Source: Nitrosomonas sp.
GTDB lineage: Bacteria > Pseudomonadota > Gammaproteobacteria > Burkholderiales > Nitrosomonadaceae
DNA length: 36,169 bases
Assembly: GCA_017879645.1 (NCBI GenBank)
Contig: JAAEXZ010000017.1
Coordinates: forward strand, 1-36,169
Direction: 5' to 3'
Shown: positions 1-8,023 of the stretch, one piece after another
Layout: each line of letters starts with the position of its first letter
How positions within the stretch are numbered: position 1 is the stretch's first letter
Notes under the pieces: generated by a model
Databases searched by the model: none
What the model was told of the DNA's origin: nothing
The model's input: only the letters and a program-made list of their open reading frames with translations
Program-made: the position numbers and the translations under genes

Positions 1-1
1 A

Positions 2-496
2 CATACATACGTTGGAATTGAAGACTGGCGAATTCATAATGAGCAGGCATATTCGGATATGTATGCACAATCCGCAAAGGGACTAGGTCACGAACTCAAC
101 AAAACTTCCCTCACTGACAAACTTACTCCGGTCCGGGCAACTTATCATGGCGCAATAAAAGAACAGCTCTACAGCCTGTTACAGAAAAGTTTTTGCACAG
201 AAAATACTGCAACAAACCATGCACTTAATGACCTAGTTACCAGCCTAATGGATTACTATTCAAAAGAACAAGCAATACTCCAGGCTGCTAGTGACATTCA
301 ATCCCAAATCAATCAACTTCTCGGTCGTCCATCACCCAAGCGACCACTTACAGTAACTGATCTTTATTTTTATTTTCAGGTAGAGGAAGAAAAAAAGCTT
401 CCTCCTTACCTGATGAATGAGCTCTTAAAGCTTGTAGGAATTCAAGTAGTCACAACCCAAGACAATATTGAAATCATCGATTGTTTGGCTATCTGA
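2..496 (+). CDS. C-terminal part of an unrecognised protein, cut by the window edge
   Basis: The frame is open from the first bases of the window (codons from base 2), so the ATG at 59 is probably internal and the true start lies to the left. The visible part is about 164 residues, mostly helical and charged, with no signal peptide, membrane segment or motif I recognise. It ends in a short stretch that looks like a beta strand followed by Ile/Val-rich residues. It lies 97 bases before a 20-codon peptide gene that shares its N-terminal motif with the two tandem peptide genes near 7.9-8.3 kb. It could therefore belong to the same peptide locus, for example as a modification enzyme, but that is only a guess from position. 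The region is AT-rich compared with the transporter operon that follows. Confidence 0.5.
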   Translation, partial: HTYVGIEDWRIHNEQAYSDMYAQSAKGLGHELNKTSLTDKLTPVRATYHGAIKEQLYSLLQKSFCTENTATNHALNDLVTSLMDYYSKEQAILQAASDIQSQINQLLGRPSPKRPLTVTDLYFYFQVEEEKKLPPYLMNELLKLVGIQVVTTQDNIEIIDCLAI

Positions 497-593
497 GCTT
501 TTATAACCAAGTTACCGCGCGTGTAAAGTCAGCGTGGGGTTGACAGATCAACGTGCGATGGGCACGGAGAATTACATCAGAAAGGAAAACATC

Positions 594-656
594 ATGAAAG
601 TAAAATCTAAAGTTCGTGCTGGCTTGAGAAAGTGCGGCGGCATTCATGAAAATTAA
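594..656 (+). CDS. 20-residue peptide with MKVKSKVRAG head (putative exported peptide precursor)
   Basis: A small gene not seen by length-based gene calling. It has a good ribosome binding site (AAAGGA, 7 bases before the ATG). The first ten residues, MKVKSKVRAG, match the pattern M-x-V-K-[ST]-[NK]-[LV]-[KR]-A-G of the two 30-residue peptides at 7840-7932 and 8176-8268. The second half is different and contains Leu-Arg-Lys, then Cys14-Gly-Gly, then a short end with His18. A shared head with a variable tail is the layout of a leader and core. The head has Ala-Gly at -2/-1 and Val at -4 and -8, which fits a very short double-glycine-type leader for a C39 peptidase. A perfect hairpin follows at 701-730. 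Alternative cleavage after Cys-Gly-Gly is possible. That it is translated is inferred from the motif, the ribosome binding site and the hairpin. Confidence 0.6.
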   Translation: MKVKSKVRAGLRKCGGIHEN

Positions 657-693
657 GTATTAAGTATTAAGTATTAAGTATTAAGTATTAAGT
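652..693 (+). repeat. Six perfect tandem copies of ATTAAGT
   Basis: The heptamer ATTAAGT is repeated six times without a mismatch. The first unit contains the TAA stop codon of the 20-residue peptide gene. A 7-base unit is not a multiple of three, so copy-number change would not extend the peptide, because the first unit always supplies the stop. It would change the distance between the stop and the hairpin at 701-730. Such arrays change length easily by slippage. Confidence 0.95.
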
Positions 694-700
694 GGTTTGG

Positions 701-730
701 AATTAAGGAGGGTTACCGCTCTCCTTAATT
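701..730 (+). terminator. Hairpin downstream of the 20-residue peptide gene
   Basis: A perfect 10-base inverted repeat, AATTAAGGAG / CTCCTTAATT, with a 10-base loop. It is followed by only a short T run (TTTC), so it is a weak intrinsic terminator or an mRNA-stabilising 3' hairpin. It lies 45 bases after the stop of the peptide gene and is the natural end of that transcript. Confidence 0.6.
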
Positions 731-831
731 TCACTAAAGTCTGTAGACTTGTCAGTTAGCTCAATAAATTTTAATCGTCAAAGTACTCAACGGTAAATTA
801 TAGCTATCAAGTCGTCATTCCATTCTCTACA

Positions 832-1515
832 ATGCCTAACAAAAATATTCTTATTCAAATCCAGAAAGCAAATAAAAAAGCAGCCGAACTGTTTGAGGTT
901 CTGGAACAACGTCAGCTCATCCAACCTGGTTTATCAGAAAAAGAATTGAACCTCATTGTATACAAGCTCGCCTTTGAATTATTTGGTATTCAAAAATACT
1001 GGCACAAAAAAATTGTTCGATGCGGTAAAAATACATTATTACCTTACCGTGAGAATCCACCAGAACTGGTTCTCGGCGAAAATGATATTGTGTTCTTCGA
1101 CTTTGGTCCGATTTTTGAATCATGGGAAGCTGATATTGGGCGAACTTATGTCACTGGTCATGATCCTCAAATGCACAAGCTAAAAAATGACATCTTTCTA
1201 GCCTGGAATGAAGGAAAAGCTTTTTTTGATCAACATCGTAATGCCATAACAGGCACCGAACTCTACTCATTTACCTGTTCGCTGGCAAAAAAATATGGCT
1301 GGGAATATGGTAATGAGCATTGTGGGCATCTTGTTGGAATTTTTCCACATGAAAAATTGCTCGGGGAAAACAAAATAAACTACATACATCCCGACAATCA
1401 TTTTCCAATGCTGGATCCCGATCGACTTGGAAATGAGCGTTACTGGATTTATGAAATCCATTTTGTCGACCATAAAAAAAATATTGGCGGCTTTTTTGAA
1501 CAGCTGCTCTCTTGA
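832..1515 (+). CDS. M24 family metallopeptidase (Xaa-Pro aminopeptidase/creatinase fold)
   Basis: A 227-residue protein that is essentially only the pita-bread catalytic domain. The expected dinuclear metal ligands are visible: Asp90 in FFDFGP, Asp101 in EADIGRT, His166 in GHLVGIFPHE, Glu208 in IYEIHF, and Glu223 in the final FFEQL. His173 fits the second histidine of the motif. The enzyme is therefore likely active, removing N-terminal residues from peptides in the cytoplasm; no signal peptide is seen. It lacks the N-terminal domain of full aminopeptidase P. The ATG at 832 has no clear ribosome binding site. It lies between the 20-residue peptide gene and the convergent exporter operon, so a role in trimming the exported peptides is possible. 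It could equally be an unlinked housekeeping or detoxifying peptidase. Base composition is AT-rich, unlike the exporter genes. Confidence 0.85.
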   Translation: MPNKNILIQIQKANKKAAELFEVLEQRQLIQPGLSEKELNLIVYKLAFELFGIQKYWHKKIVRCGKNTLLPYRENPPELVLGENDIVFFDFGPIFESWEADIGRTYVTGHDPQMHKLKNDIFLAWNEGKAFFDQHRNAITGTELYSFTCSLAKKYGWEYGNEHCGHLVGIFPHEKLLGENKINYIHPDNHFPMLDPDRLGNERYWIYEIHFVDHKKNIGGFFEQLLS

Positions 1516-1570
1516 TTTGTAATCCCTAAGTTGTAAGTTGAATCAAATTTTCATAGGCACATTACCTCAA

Positions 1571-3694
1571 TCAAGGATGCGCAATGACAACCAGCGTCGG
1601 CGCGCGTTCCATGACCAGCCGCAGGCACCGTTCCATGGTTTGCGGGTCCAGTGCACCAAAACTTTCGTCGAGTACGATCACTTTGGCATCCTGCAACAGG
1701 GCTCTGGCCAGAAAAACCCGGCTGCGTTCACCATGCGATAACCGCCACCCGGTTTCGCCCACCATCTGCATAAACCCTGCCGGCATATTATCCAGCAGAT
1801 TATCCAGACCCAATTCCCGACAGAGCGACTCCGCATCGATCAGATCCTGCTGTTCAGGAGGCCAGCGCCGCCCCATCAGCACATTGAATGCCAGTGGTGC
1901 GGAAAAAATATAGTTTTCATGAAACTGTGGCGCATAAGCCACCGCCTTGCGCCAGTTCCGCATGCCCCAGGCGCCACTGTCCAGTCCCTGCAACAGCAGC
2001 AAACCCGACTCCTGTTTGCGCGCCCCACTGAGCAAAGCTGCCAGCGAGGATTTTCCGCCACCGGAAGCGCCTTGCAACAAAACACGCTCACCACCGAGAA
2101 TGCTGACATTGCAATTATCCAGTACAGGAGCGCCCTGTGCCCGGTAACGAAAAACCAGATCCCAGCCTTCGACGATCGGCATCCGTTTTCCGGATTCCTC
2201 GTCATGCTCCGCTGGAGCGTGAAAAATGGCTGGCGATTGTTCCGCTTTGGCCGCGTGAAAAATCGGTGCAACCTGCTGCCAGGCTACCCAGGCCTGTGCA
2301 AAATTGGTCAGGCTACCGGCAATTTCCGCAATGGCCCGATACCCAAGCAGCACGCCCCCCAGCACTATTGCCAAGGGCAACACATCGATTTCACCACCAA
2401 CCAATAGAGGCAAGAACCCCAGAATCCCAAGTAACAACCAACCGCGAGGCAAAATGCCATTCAGCAGAACCGCTGCTTGATCGTATTCACGCGATGCCTG
2501 CCAGTATGTCGTCAGCAGTTGATCCTCACCCTCGTGCCAGGCCTCTTCAGCTTGCTGTGCCAGCCGGGTACGATGACCGACCATGCGCTCCACCAGATCA
2601 TGTGCCATTTCCAGACGCAATGTCGTCCAGCGTTGCAAGCGTAAAAAAAGACGCCGCCCCAGCCACATCGCCACCATAGTCCAGATCAGCAGCAACAAGG
2701 CATGCAACGTGCCTATCCCGCTGCTGATCAACACGATCAGTGCCAGCACCAATTCCAGCATAGCAATCGGAACCCGGATACCGCCATTCAGTGCCAGGGC
2801 TTCAAAAGCACTGGATTCAATCACCCGTCCCAGCAATTGCCCCACACCCTGATGGCGAATGGCATCGGGCGACATGTGCAAGGCTCCGGCAAGCAAACGC
2901 TGTTTGAGTAGGGTACCGGCGCGAATCACCAGTATTCCGCTCAATCCCATTCCCAGTAGTCGCAGGGGAATCAGACTGACCAACAACAATCCCCAGGCCA
3001 TGAGCCAACCCAAGTCCATTTGCCCGTTCAGCGCACCGTGCCCGATCAGCCACCACCCGAGTATTTCCAACAGATACAGACTCAAAAAGACACCGAGAGC
3101 CATCCCGGCACCCCGGAAGATTCCGTCATATTGCAGTTGCTTCGCGAATGGACTTTCCGGTGGCAAACGCAGCAACCAGAATCCCCTGATGGTGACCGTC
3201 GCCAGTCGCTCGCGCAGCAAGGCAATGCGCACACGGGCCTGATCGCGTTCCGGTATTCTGGCAGATGCCAGCAATTGTTCAACCTCGGCTGAAAACCGGC
3301 CAGCGTACTGAACACACAAAGCCTGCGTCAGCTCCGCAATCGGCATCCGATGCACACGCAAATCCGGTCCCAGAATGTGCAATTTGCCCCTCGTATAACC
3401 GGGCAACAGCAACAAAAAATACTGTTTATTTTCCACGCTGCATTTCACCAGCGCCGGCGCCGCCGCAGACAGCAGACTCTCCATTTCGGCACCGGCTACC
3501 TGTGTGGCTTCGAGTTCGATGCCGAGCGTATCGGCTGCCCAATCCATCCAGGTATTCAAAGTCGCTTCATCAGTGAAGTGCGCCGGCGCAGTCAATTCGA
3601 TTTGCCGTACCGGCAGGTCGCATTGCCGCGCCAGAGCCGGCAAGGCTTCGGGCAAACCGGATACCGGCCAGGCCACTTCTGATAGTCTTTTCAT
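1571..3694 (-). CDS. ABC transporter, permease plus ATPase, with degenerate C39-like N-terminal domain (NHLM-type exporter subunit)
   Basis: The start chosen at 3694 overlaps the stop of the upstream gene by ATGA, giving 707 residues; an ATG at 3751 in the same frame would add 19 residues overlapping the neighbour. Residues 1-140 look like a C39-like fold (Pro-Ala-Leu-Val strand, a strand ending in GY, then HILGPD and a helix ELTQAL) without the catalytic Cys and His, so probably a non-cutting substrate-binding domain as in HlyB-type transporters. Membrane helices lie at about 195-460. The ATPase has Walker A at 542-549 (GASGGGKS), signature LSHGE at 652-656, Walker B at 672-677 (VIVLDE) and the H-loop His at 706. 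The protein stops one residue after that His, which is unusually short. It probably pairs with the C39 transporter upstream. The NHLM assignment rests on the three-gene arrangement and is from memory of that family. Confidence 0.85.
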   Translation of the reverse strand: MKRLSEVAWPVSGLPEALPALARQCDLPVRQIELTAPAHFTDEATLNTWMDWAADTLGIELEATQVAGAEMESLLSAAAPALVKCSVENKQYFLLLLPGYTRGKLHILGPDLRVHRMPIAELTQALCVQYAGRFSAEVEQLLASARIPERDQARVRIALLRERLATVTIRGFWLLRLPPESPFAKQLQYDGIFRGAGMALGVFLSLYLLEILGWWLIGHGALNGQMDLGWLMAWGLLLVSLIPLRLLGMGLSGILVIRAGTLLKQRLLAGALHMSPDAIRHQGVGQLLGRVIESSAFEALALNGGIRVPIAMLELVLALIVLISSGIGTLHALLLLIWTMVAMWLGRRLFLRLQRWTTLRLEMAHDLVERMVGHRTRLAQQAEEAWHEGEDQLLTTYWQASREYDQAAVLLNGILPRGWLLLGILGFLPLLVGGEIDVLPLAIVLGGVLLGYRAIAEIAGSLTNFAQAWVAWQQVAPIFHAAKAEQSPAIFHAPAEHDEESGKRMPIVEGWDLVFRYRAQGAPVLDNCNVSILGGERVLLQGASGGGKSSLAALLSGARKQESGLLLLQGLDSGAWGMRNWRKAVAYAPQFHENYIFSAPLAFNVLMGRRWPPEQQDLIDAESLCRELGLDNLLDNMPAGFMQMVGETGWRLSHGERSRVFLARALLQDAKVIVLDESFGALDPQTMERCLRLVMERAPTLVVIAHP

Positions 3695-6378
3695 TTCGAG
3701 TCGGCTTTGAACGGATGCAACTGGCCTTCCTCCATCCACAACCGGTTCCATGACGAATCGGCCCAGAGCGATTGCTGGAGTGTTTTCTCGGTCGCCAGCA
3801 GGGCATGAAAACGTGAACCCTCGTCGGCTGCCAGCACTGCCGGCGCAGCATCCTCGACGATCTTTCCGTCGTCCATTACCAACACCCGCTCGAACATCAG
3901 CGTCTCACTCACATCGTGCGTCACGCATAATAAGGTTGCCTGCGGCCAGGCAGCCCGCAGGCGCCGCATCTGGTGCTCGCGTTGCGACCGACTCAATCCC
4001 CGGAATGGTTCATCCAGAATGACCAAGCGTGCGGATTGTCGCAACAGACTGCGCCCCAGACGCACCCGTTGACCTTCACCACCCGACAAAAAGGCACCGC
4101 CCTCGCCCAACTGGGTCTGCAACCCCTCGGGACAATGCTTGAGCACACTGTGCAAGTCCGCTGCAGCCAATGTTTTTCCCAATGCACTCAACAAAGAAGT
4201 ATCGTGACCGTACATCAGGTTATCCAGCAGCGAGGCATTCCATAATTGAACGGCCGGATCCAGCCAAGCTGTCTCGCGGCGCAGTTGACGCAATCGTTGC
4301 GCCGTCAACGGCTCATCGTCAATTCTGACTTCTCCCTCCGACGCCTGCATCCACCCCAGCAACAATCCCACTAGCGAGGATTTACCTGCACCCGAAGACC
4401 CCACAATGGCCACGTGACTGCCGGCCGCAATGTGCAAATCGAGTTCCCGCAGTACGTCATGGCCGGCGGCTTGGGCAGTCACTCCACGTAGCGTCACCGT
4501 CACACCGACTTGCGCTACAGGAGTGGCACCCGCAGTCGGGTTGTTATTGCCGTCATGCGGTGCGGCAGCTTCGGTCTCGACCTCGTCACGCGCCCCCAGC
4601 GGCTCCATGAAACGCAAAGCGGCATTTCTCTGTGCAGGATATTGCCGAAACAACATGGCAAACTGTTGTCCCAACATCGGCAATTTCAGCGCCCAGTAGA
4701 TCAGCAGCAAAAAACCACCGGAATCGCCGACACTGACATAATGCGAGAACAGCAATCCGGCGATCATGGTCAGGCACACCACGGCCTGTACTCCTTCGAT
4801 CAACAGCGAGAGCCGCAGCGTGGCCATACTGGCACGCGCCCACTCCGTCATCAATCCCTCATGCTGACTGCGCACAGCCCGCTCGGCACAATGGGCACGC
4901 ACAGCCGACAATCCCAGCATGGCTTCCAGATAAAAACGACTCAAGGCGCCTTCATGGCTGCGCGCGCGCAAATCGCGTTCATTCAATGCCGGCTGCGCCA
5001 GTAATGGAATGCCGAGCGCTAGCAATGCCGAACAAATGGCCAGCAGCGCCAACTGTGGATCCAGCCAGATGATCCCCGCCGTGGTGAACGACAGCTCGGC
5101 AAAACTGCGCAACAATTGCCCCGTCCAGGCAGGTAACCCGCGCAGGCGATAAACCTGATGCGCACGTTCCGCCATATCCGAAATGGTGCGACTATGAAAG
5201 TAGCGATCGTTGAGTCGCGGAATCTTGCGCAGAAAAGCCTGCCTCAACCGGACTTCCAGTTGTCTGCCCTGACGCTGCAATTCGCGGACATTGGAAAATT
5301 CGATCAACAACAATGCCAGCGCCAGCAACGACACAAACAGGATTCCTGTCAGCCGTTGCCCAACCGTCTCGAAATCCCGGACCAGATCCAGCAATCCCCG
5401 AAACAGCAAGGCTTCCACCATCACCATGCCGACACCCAGCAACAGGGCAAACCCCAGCAGCAACGGTGAAGCGAGTCCAATTTCCCTGAGTAACTGCCAT
5501 AAATACCCGAATGTATTCTGCGGCTTCTCGTTCAGCGCCGCAGACAGATCGGGCGACAGGGTCTCGGTCGGTTCTGCTTCACCCACCCCGGAAATCGTCA
5601 CCAGAACAGCGCCACGCATCGCCAGTTGCTGTTCATCCGCGCCGGATTGCAACAGCACCGACCAATAACTCGGTGGAATGATCTGGCTTTCAGGATTGCT
5701 GCGTGCCTCGGCATAAATCGCCTGCAGCATGCCCAGACTGGCCGTCTTGTCGCGAACGGCACTGCTTTGCAGCAAAGCTTCGGTCATGCGCACTGCGGCA
5801 TCGAGTACTGCCAGCGAAAACCAGGTGGCATCGGCTATCGCGCTGACAATCAGGTCATCCACTTCACGCCCGTGCCGCGCCACCTTGTCGATACGTTGCT
5901 GCAATCCCTGCAAAAAGGCTTCCGAACCCGCCCAGGCACGCCAATCGTCTGCACTGACTTCATAGGTGTGACGGTACAGATCCGCAAGTAATCGCTGTTC
6001 GCGCACCCAGTGTCTGCCAAGCGCCGGATCCATGACCTGCACAAACCCACCCAGGCGTCGCCAGGCAATGACAAAATGCGTATCGCCGCCCGGCAGTTTA
6101 GTCACGACGATCGCCGGCAAAGCTGCGGGATCATCCAGTAACACATGCTCCGCAGGCAGCATCACCTGCTGCGCCTTCAGCCCCAGACGACACGCCGTTT
6201 CCTCGATCACATCGATCGATGTGCCATCGACATCGGTCTGACAGGCTTCCCGCAGGCGGCCATAACTGACACTTACTCCGTAGGCTTCCAGCAAGGCTTT
6301 CAGCGCTGCCGGTCCACAATCCATCGCCGAGGTCTGTATGACTTCCGGAATCAGCCAGCGGCGTTTGGACCAGGTCAT
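3691..6378 (-). CDS. Peptidase-containing ABC transporter (C39 peptidase, permease, ATPase)
   Basis: An 895-residue bacteriocin-type exporter that should cut leader peptides after Gly-Gly, Gly-Ala or Ala-Gly and transport the rest across the inner membrane. The C39 domain (about 1-135) has the oxyanion Gln15, catalytic Cys21 in AMDCGPAA, His101 in GDTHFVI and Asp117 in VMDPALG, so it looks active. A region of about 150 residues (140-290) not typical of these transporters follows. Membrane helices lie at about 300-580. The ATPase has Walker A around 660-667 (GSSGAGKS), signature LSGGE at 764-768, Walker B at 785-790 (LVILDE) and His821. It overlaps the genes on both sides by four bases (ATGA), so all three are translated together. 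The likely substrates are the small AG-leader peptides nearby. Confidence 0.93.
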   Translation of the reverse strand: MTWSKRRWLIPEVIQTSAMDCGPAALKALLEAYGVSVSYGRLREACQTDVDGTSIDVIEETACRLGLKAQQVMLPAEHVLLDDPAALPAIVVTKLPGGDTHFVIAWRRLGGFVQVMDPALGRHWVREQRLLADLYRHTYEVSADDWRAWAGSEAFLQGLQQRIDKVARHGREVDDLIVSAIADATWFSLAVLDAAVRMTEALLQSSAVRDKTASLGMLQAIYAEARSNPESQIIPPSYWSVLLQSGADEQQLAMRGAVLVTISGVGEAEPTETLSPDLSAALNEKPQNTFGYLWQLLREIGLASPLLLGFALLLGVGMVMVEALLFRGLLDLVRDFETVGQRLTGILFVSLLALALLLIEFSNVRELQRQGRQLEVRLRQAFLRKIPRLNDRYFHSRTISDMAERAHQVYRLRGLPAWTGQLLRSFAELSFTTAGIIWLDPQLALLAICSALLALGIPLLAQPALNERDLRARSHEGALSRFYLEAMLGLSAVRAHCAERAVRSQHEGLMTEWARASMATLRLSLLIEGVQAVVCLTMIAGLLFSHYVSVGDSGGFLLLIYWALKLPMLGQQFAMLFRQYPAQRNAALRFMEPLGARDEVETEAAAPHDGNNNPTAGATPVAQVGVTVTLRGVTAQAAGHDVLRELDLHIAAGSHVAIVGSSGAGKSSLVGLLLGWMQASEGEVRIDDEPLTAQRLRQLRRETAWLDPAVQLWNASLLDNLMYGHDTSLLSALGKTLAAADLHSVLKHCPEGLQTQLGEGGAFLSGGEGQRVRLGRSLLRQSARLVILDEPFRGLSRSQREHQMRRLRAAWPQATLLCVTHDVSETLMFERVLVMDDGKIVEDAAPAVLAADEGSRFHALLATEKTLQQSLWADSSWNRLWMEEGQLHPFKADSK

Positions 6379-7562
6379 GATGCGGGCGTGCTCCCTTTGG
6401 ACGCCGCCGGACGCGCCAGCAGTTTGCCAACCGCTCGCAACACCAGCGTCGCCGGACTGGTTGTCTCCACAGCCACCTCGACCTGTCCGGTCAGACCGTG
6501 TTGCAATGGAATATTGGGATTGTCCGCTACGATCAATAAATCCACTTGCTGAAAACCATCGCGAATCTCCTCGCCGACCCGACTGACCAAGGCATCCATG
6601 CTGCCGTACTGAGTCCAGGGAAAAGCATCCAGGCGCAAGCGCGCCTTTTGTTGAGCGAACAGGCGTCCCATGGTGTCACTGGGCTGGAACCGGGCGCTGA
6701 CTTTCAGATCGCCCAGCGGCACGATGCGGGCGATGAACTGGCCTTCTGCGAGCAAAAATGAACCGACCTGAATTTCCGGCGCAATTTCTCCGATGCGACC
6801 GCTAATGGGAGAGCGGATTCTATGTTTCTCAATCGACTGCTCCAGACGGGCAATTGTTGTCAACGATAGCTCCTGTTGCCCCTGTAGCTTGGCCAGTTCC
6901 TTTTTGAGGGACTCGAGCTTGACACCATCGCGGTTAGTGACGTTTTTGGCTTCCCATTCCAGCCGCCGGATTTCACTGCTGGTGGCATCCACCGAAGCTT
7001 GCAATTGGTTGGCTTCCGCGTTTGCCTTCAACCAGTCGGCATCGGTGACATAGCCTTGATCACGCAATCCCGCCAGGCGGCGCACCTTGTCCTTGGTTAC
7101 CACGGCCAGGTGCTGCGCTTCACGCAGTCTGGCCTTTGCCGTAACGATGGCGGATTGATTGGACTGAGTCCCCGTGGTCAGGGTGCCTTTCTGCGCATCA
7201 ATCTCGCGGGTCAGCGCATTGATCTGATTTGACAGTCCCAGGTTACGCGCCCTTTCTTCGGTCAATTTCAACTGCTCGGTACGATCATCCAGTTGCAGCA
7301 GTAATTGCCCGGCGGAGACTTCCTGACCCAGCACCAGCGCCTTGCTGGTTACACTGCCAGACACTTGCGCTGTCAAGGGATGCGCTGCGGATTGCACTTC
7401 CAGACGCGCTTCCCGACTGGTTTCAAAAACCGTTACTGATGCAAAAAAAAACCATCCCAGCCAGATACTGAGCAGCAACGCGGACAATGACCACCCCAAC
7501 CAGCTCAACAAGGGTACATCGGTAGCCAGCGAGCGTGTGGTCGAGGAAAACGGGGTAGGCAT
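6375..7562 (-). CDS. HlyD-family periplasmic adaptor (membrane fusion protein)
   Basis: A 395-residue adaptor for the two ABC transporters downstream. One membrane helix (about residues 18-41) follows a short cytoplasmic tail. Two half-lipoyl segments (about 57-95 and 245-285, the second with HRIRSPISGRIGEI) flank a long coiled coil (about 97-240), and a beta-barrel region follows. It is the first gene of the exporter operon and overlaps the next by ATGA. I see no ribosome binding site before the ATG at 7562. No outer-membrane TolC-type gene is in the window, so an outer-membrane partner, if used, is encoded elsewhere. NHLM-type systems have an adaptor of similar length. Confidence 0.92.
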   Translation of the reverse strand: MPTPFSSTTRSLATDVPLLSWLGWSLSALLLSIWLGWFFFASVTVFETSREARLEVQSAAHPLTAQVSGSVTSKALVLGQEVSAGQLLLQLDDRTEQLKLTEERARNLGLSNQINALTREIDAQKGTLTTGTQSNQSAIVTAKARLREAQHLAVVTKDKVRRLAGLRDQGYVTDADWLKANAEANQLQASVDATSSEIRRLEWEAKNVTNRDGVKLESLKKELAKLQGQQELSLTTIARLEQSIEKHRIRSPISGRIGEIAPEIQVGSFLLAEGQFIARIVPLGDLKVSARFQPSDTMGRLFAQQKARLRLDAFPWTQYGSMDALVSRVGEEIRDGFQQVDLLIVADNPNIPLQHGLTGQVEVAVETTSPATLVLRAVGKLLARPAASKGSTPAS

Positions 7563-7773
7563 GAAAAAGGAGTGATGAAATCGCTAGAAACGCGTTGATC
7601 GATAATGGAAATTTGCGTTTGAAAGTGAATCTATCAGAAATTGGTGCAGAGTTTCGCAGATAAATGAGTTATTTGCAATTACCGGCGATGGAATCACCGA
7701 GCAACTCTTCTCAGGGTTCCTCTGCACAAAACCGATTTTGATTGGAGGTCAATTAACTGCATGACAGGCTTAT

Positions 7774-7811
7774 AAAAAAATTGCCCGCACTCCTACCTGT
7801 GCAGGCAATTT
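7774..7811 (-). terminator. Strong intrinsic terminator between peptide gene 1 and the exporter operon
   Basis: Read on the minus strand, a 13-base stem (AAATTGCCTGCAC pairing with GTGCGGGCAATTT, one G-T pair) with an 8-base loop is followed directly by a run of T. It lies 29 bases after the stop of the first 30-residue peptide gene and about 210 bases before the adaptor gene. Most peptide transcripts should end here, which would keep peptide mRNA more abundant than exporter mRNA. Confidence 0.85.
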
Positions 7812-7839
7812 CATTTCATACAACTGGAGGTCGTATTAA

Positions 7840-7932
7840 TTAGCGATGGTTAGGACCATGATGGCCTCTATCATCACCAGGCTTATCATCGGCGCCATGT
7901 CTTCCAGCTTTCAAATTGGTTTTAACTTGCAT
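7840..7932 (-). CDS. 30-residue His/Asp/Gly-rich peptide 1, MQVKTNLKAG head (putative exported peptide precursor)
   Basis: A 30-codon gene with a good ribosome binding site (AAAGGA, 7 bases before the ATG). The head MQVKTNLKAG is shared with peptide 2 and, in pattern, with the peptide at 594-656. Leu7 at -4 and Ala9-Gly10 at -2/-1 fit a C39 double-glycine-type cleavage site, which would release a 20-residue tail. The tail has His12, 24, 25 and 29, Asp15, 16, 20 and 21, four Gly and two Pro, and no Cys, Ser or Thr, so lanthionine or thiazole chemistry is excluded. It is hydrophilic, disordered in character and could bind metal ions. The gene stands upstream of the exporter operon in the same direction, separated by a strong terminator. 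Of ten differences from the sister gene, eight are synonymous, which is the best evidence that it is a real gene. Function is not known. Confidence 0.8.
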   Translation of the reverse strand: MQVKTNLKAGRHGADDKPGDDRGHHGPNHR

Positions 7933-8023
7933 GTTATCTTCCTTTAACATTAGTTAATGCACATTGCAGTGCAACACGTTTTGATAAGACTTGACGATTG
8001 CACGGTTTCGTCTTGTCTTGCTA

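Noticed and set aside
540-545. TTGACA as the -35 of a promoter for the 20-codon peptide gene
   Set aside because: No acceptable -10 lies 16-18 bases downstream.
652-693. CRISPR-like array
   Set aside because: The ATTAAGT units are seven bases and directly adjacent, with no spacers and no cas genes nearby.
2137-2679. Long plus-strand open frames opposite the ABC transporter genes (for example 2137-2679, 4510-5004)
   Set aside because: They are shadows of GC-rich coding sequence on the minus strand, with no motifs, and overlap complete transporter genes.
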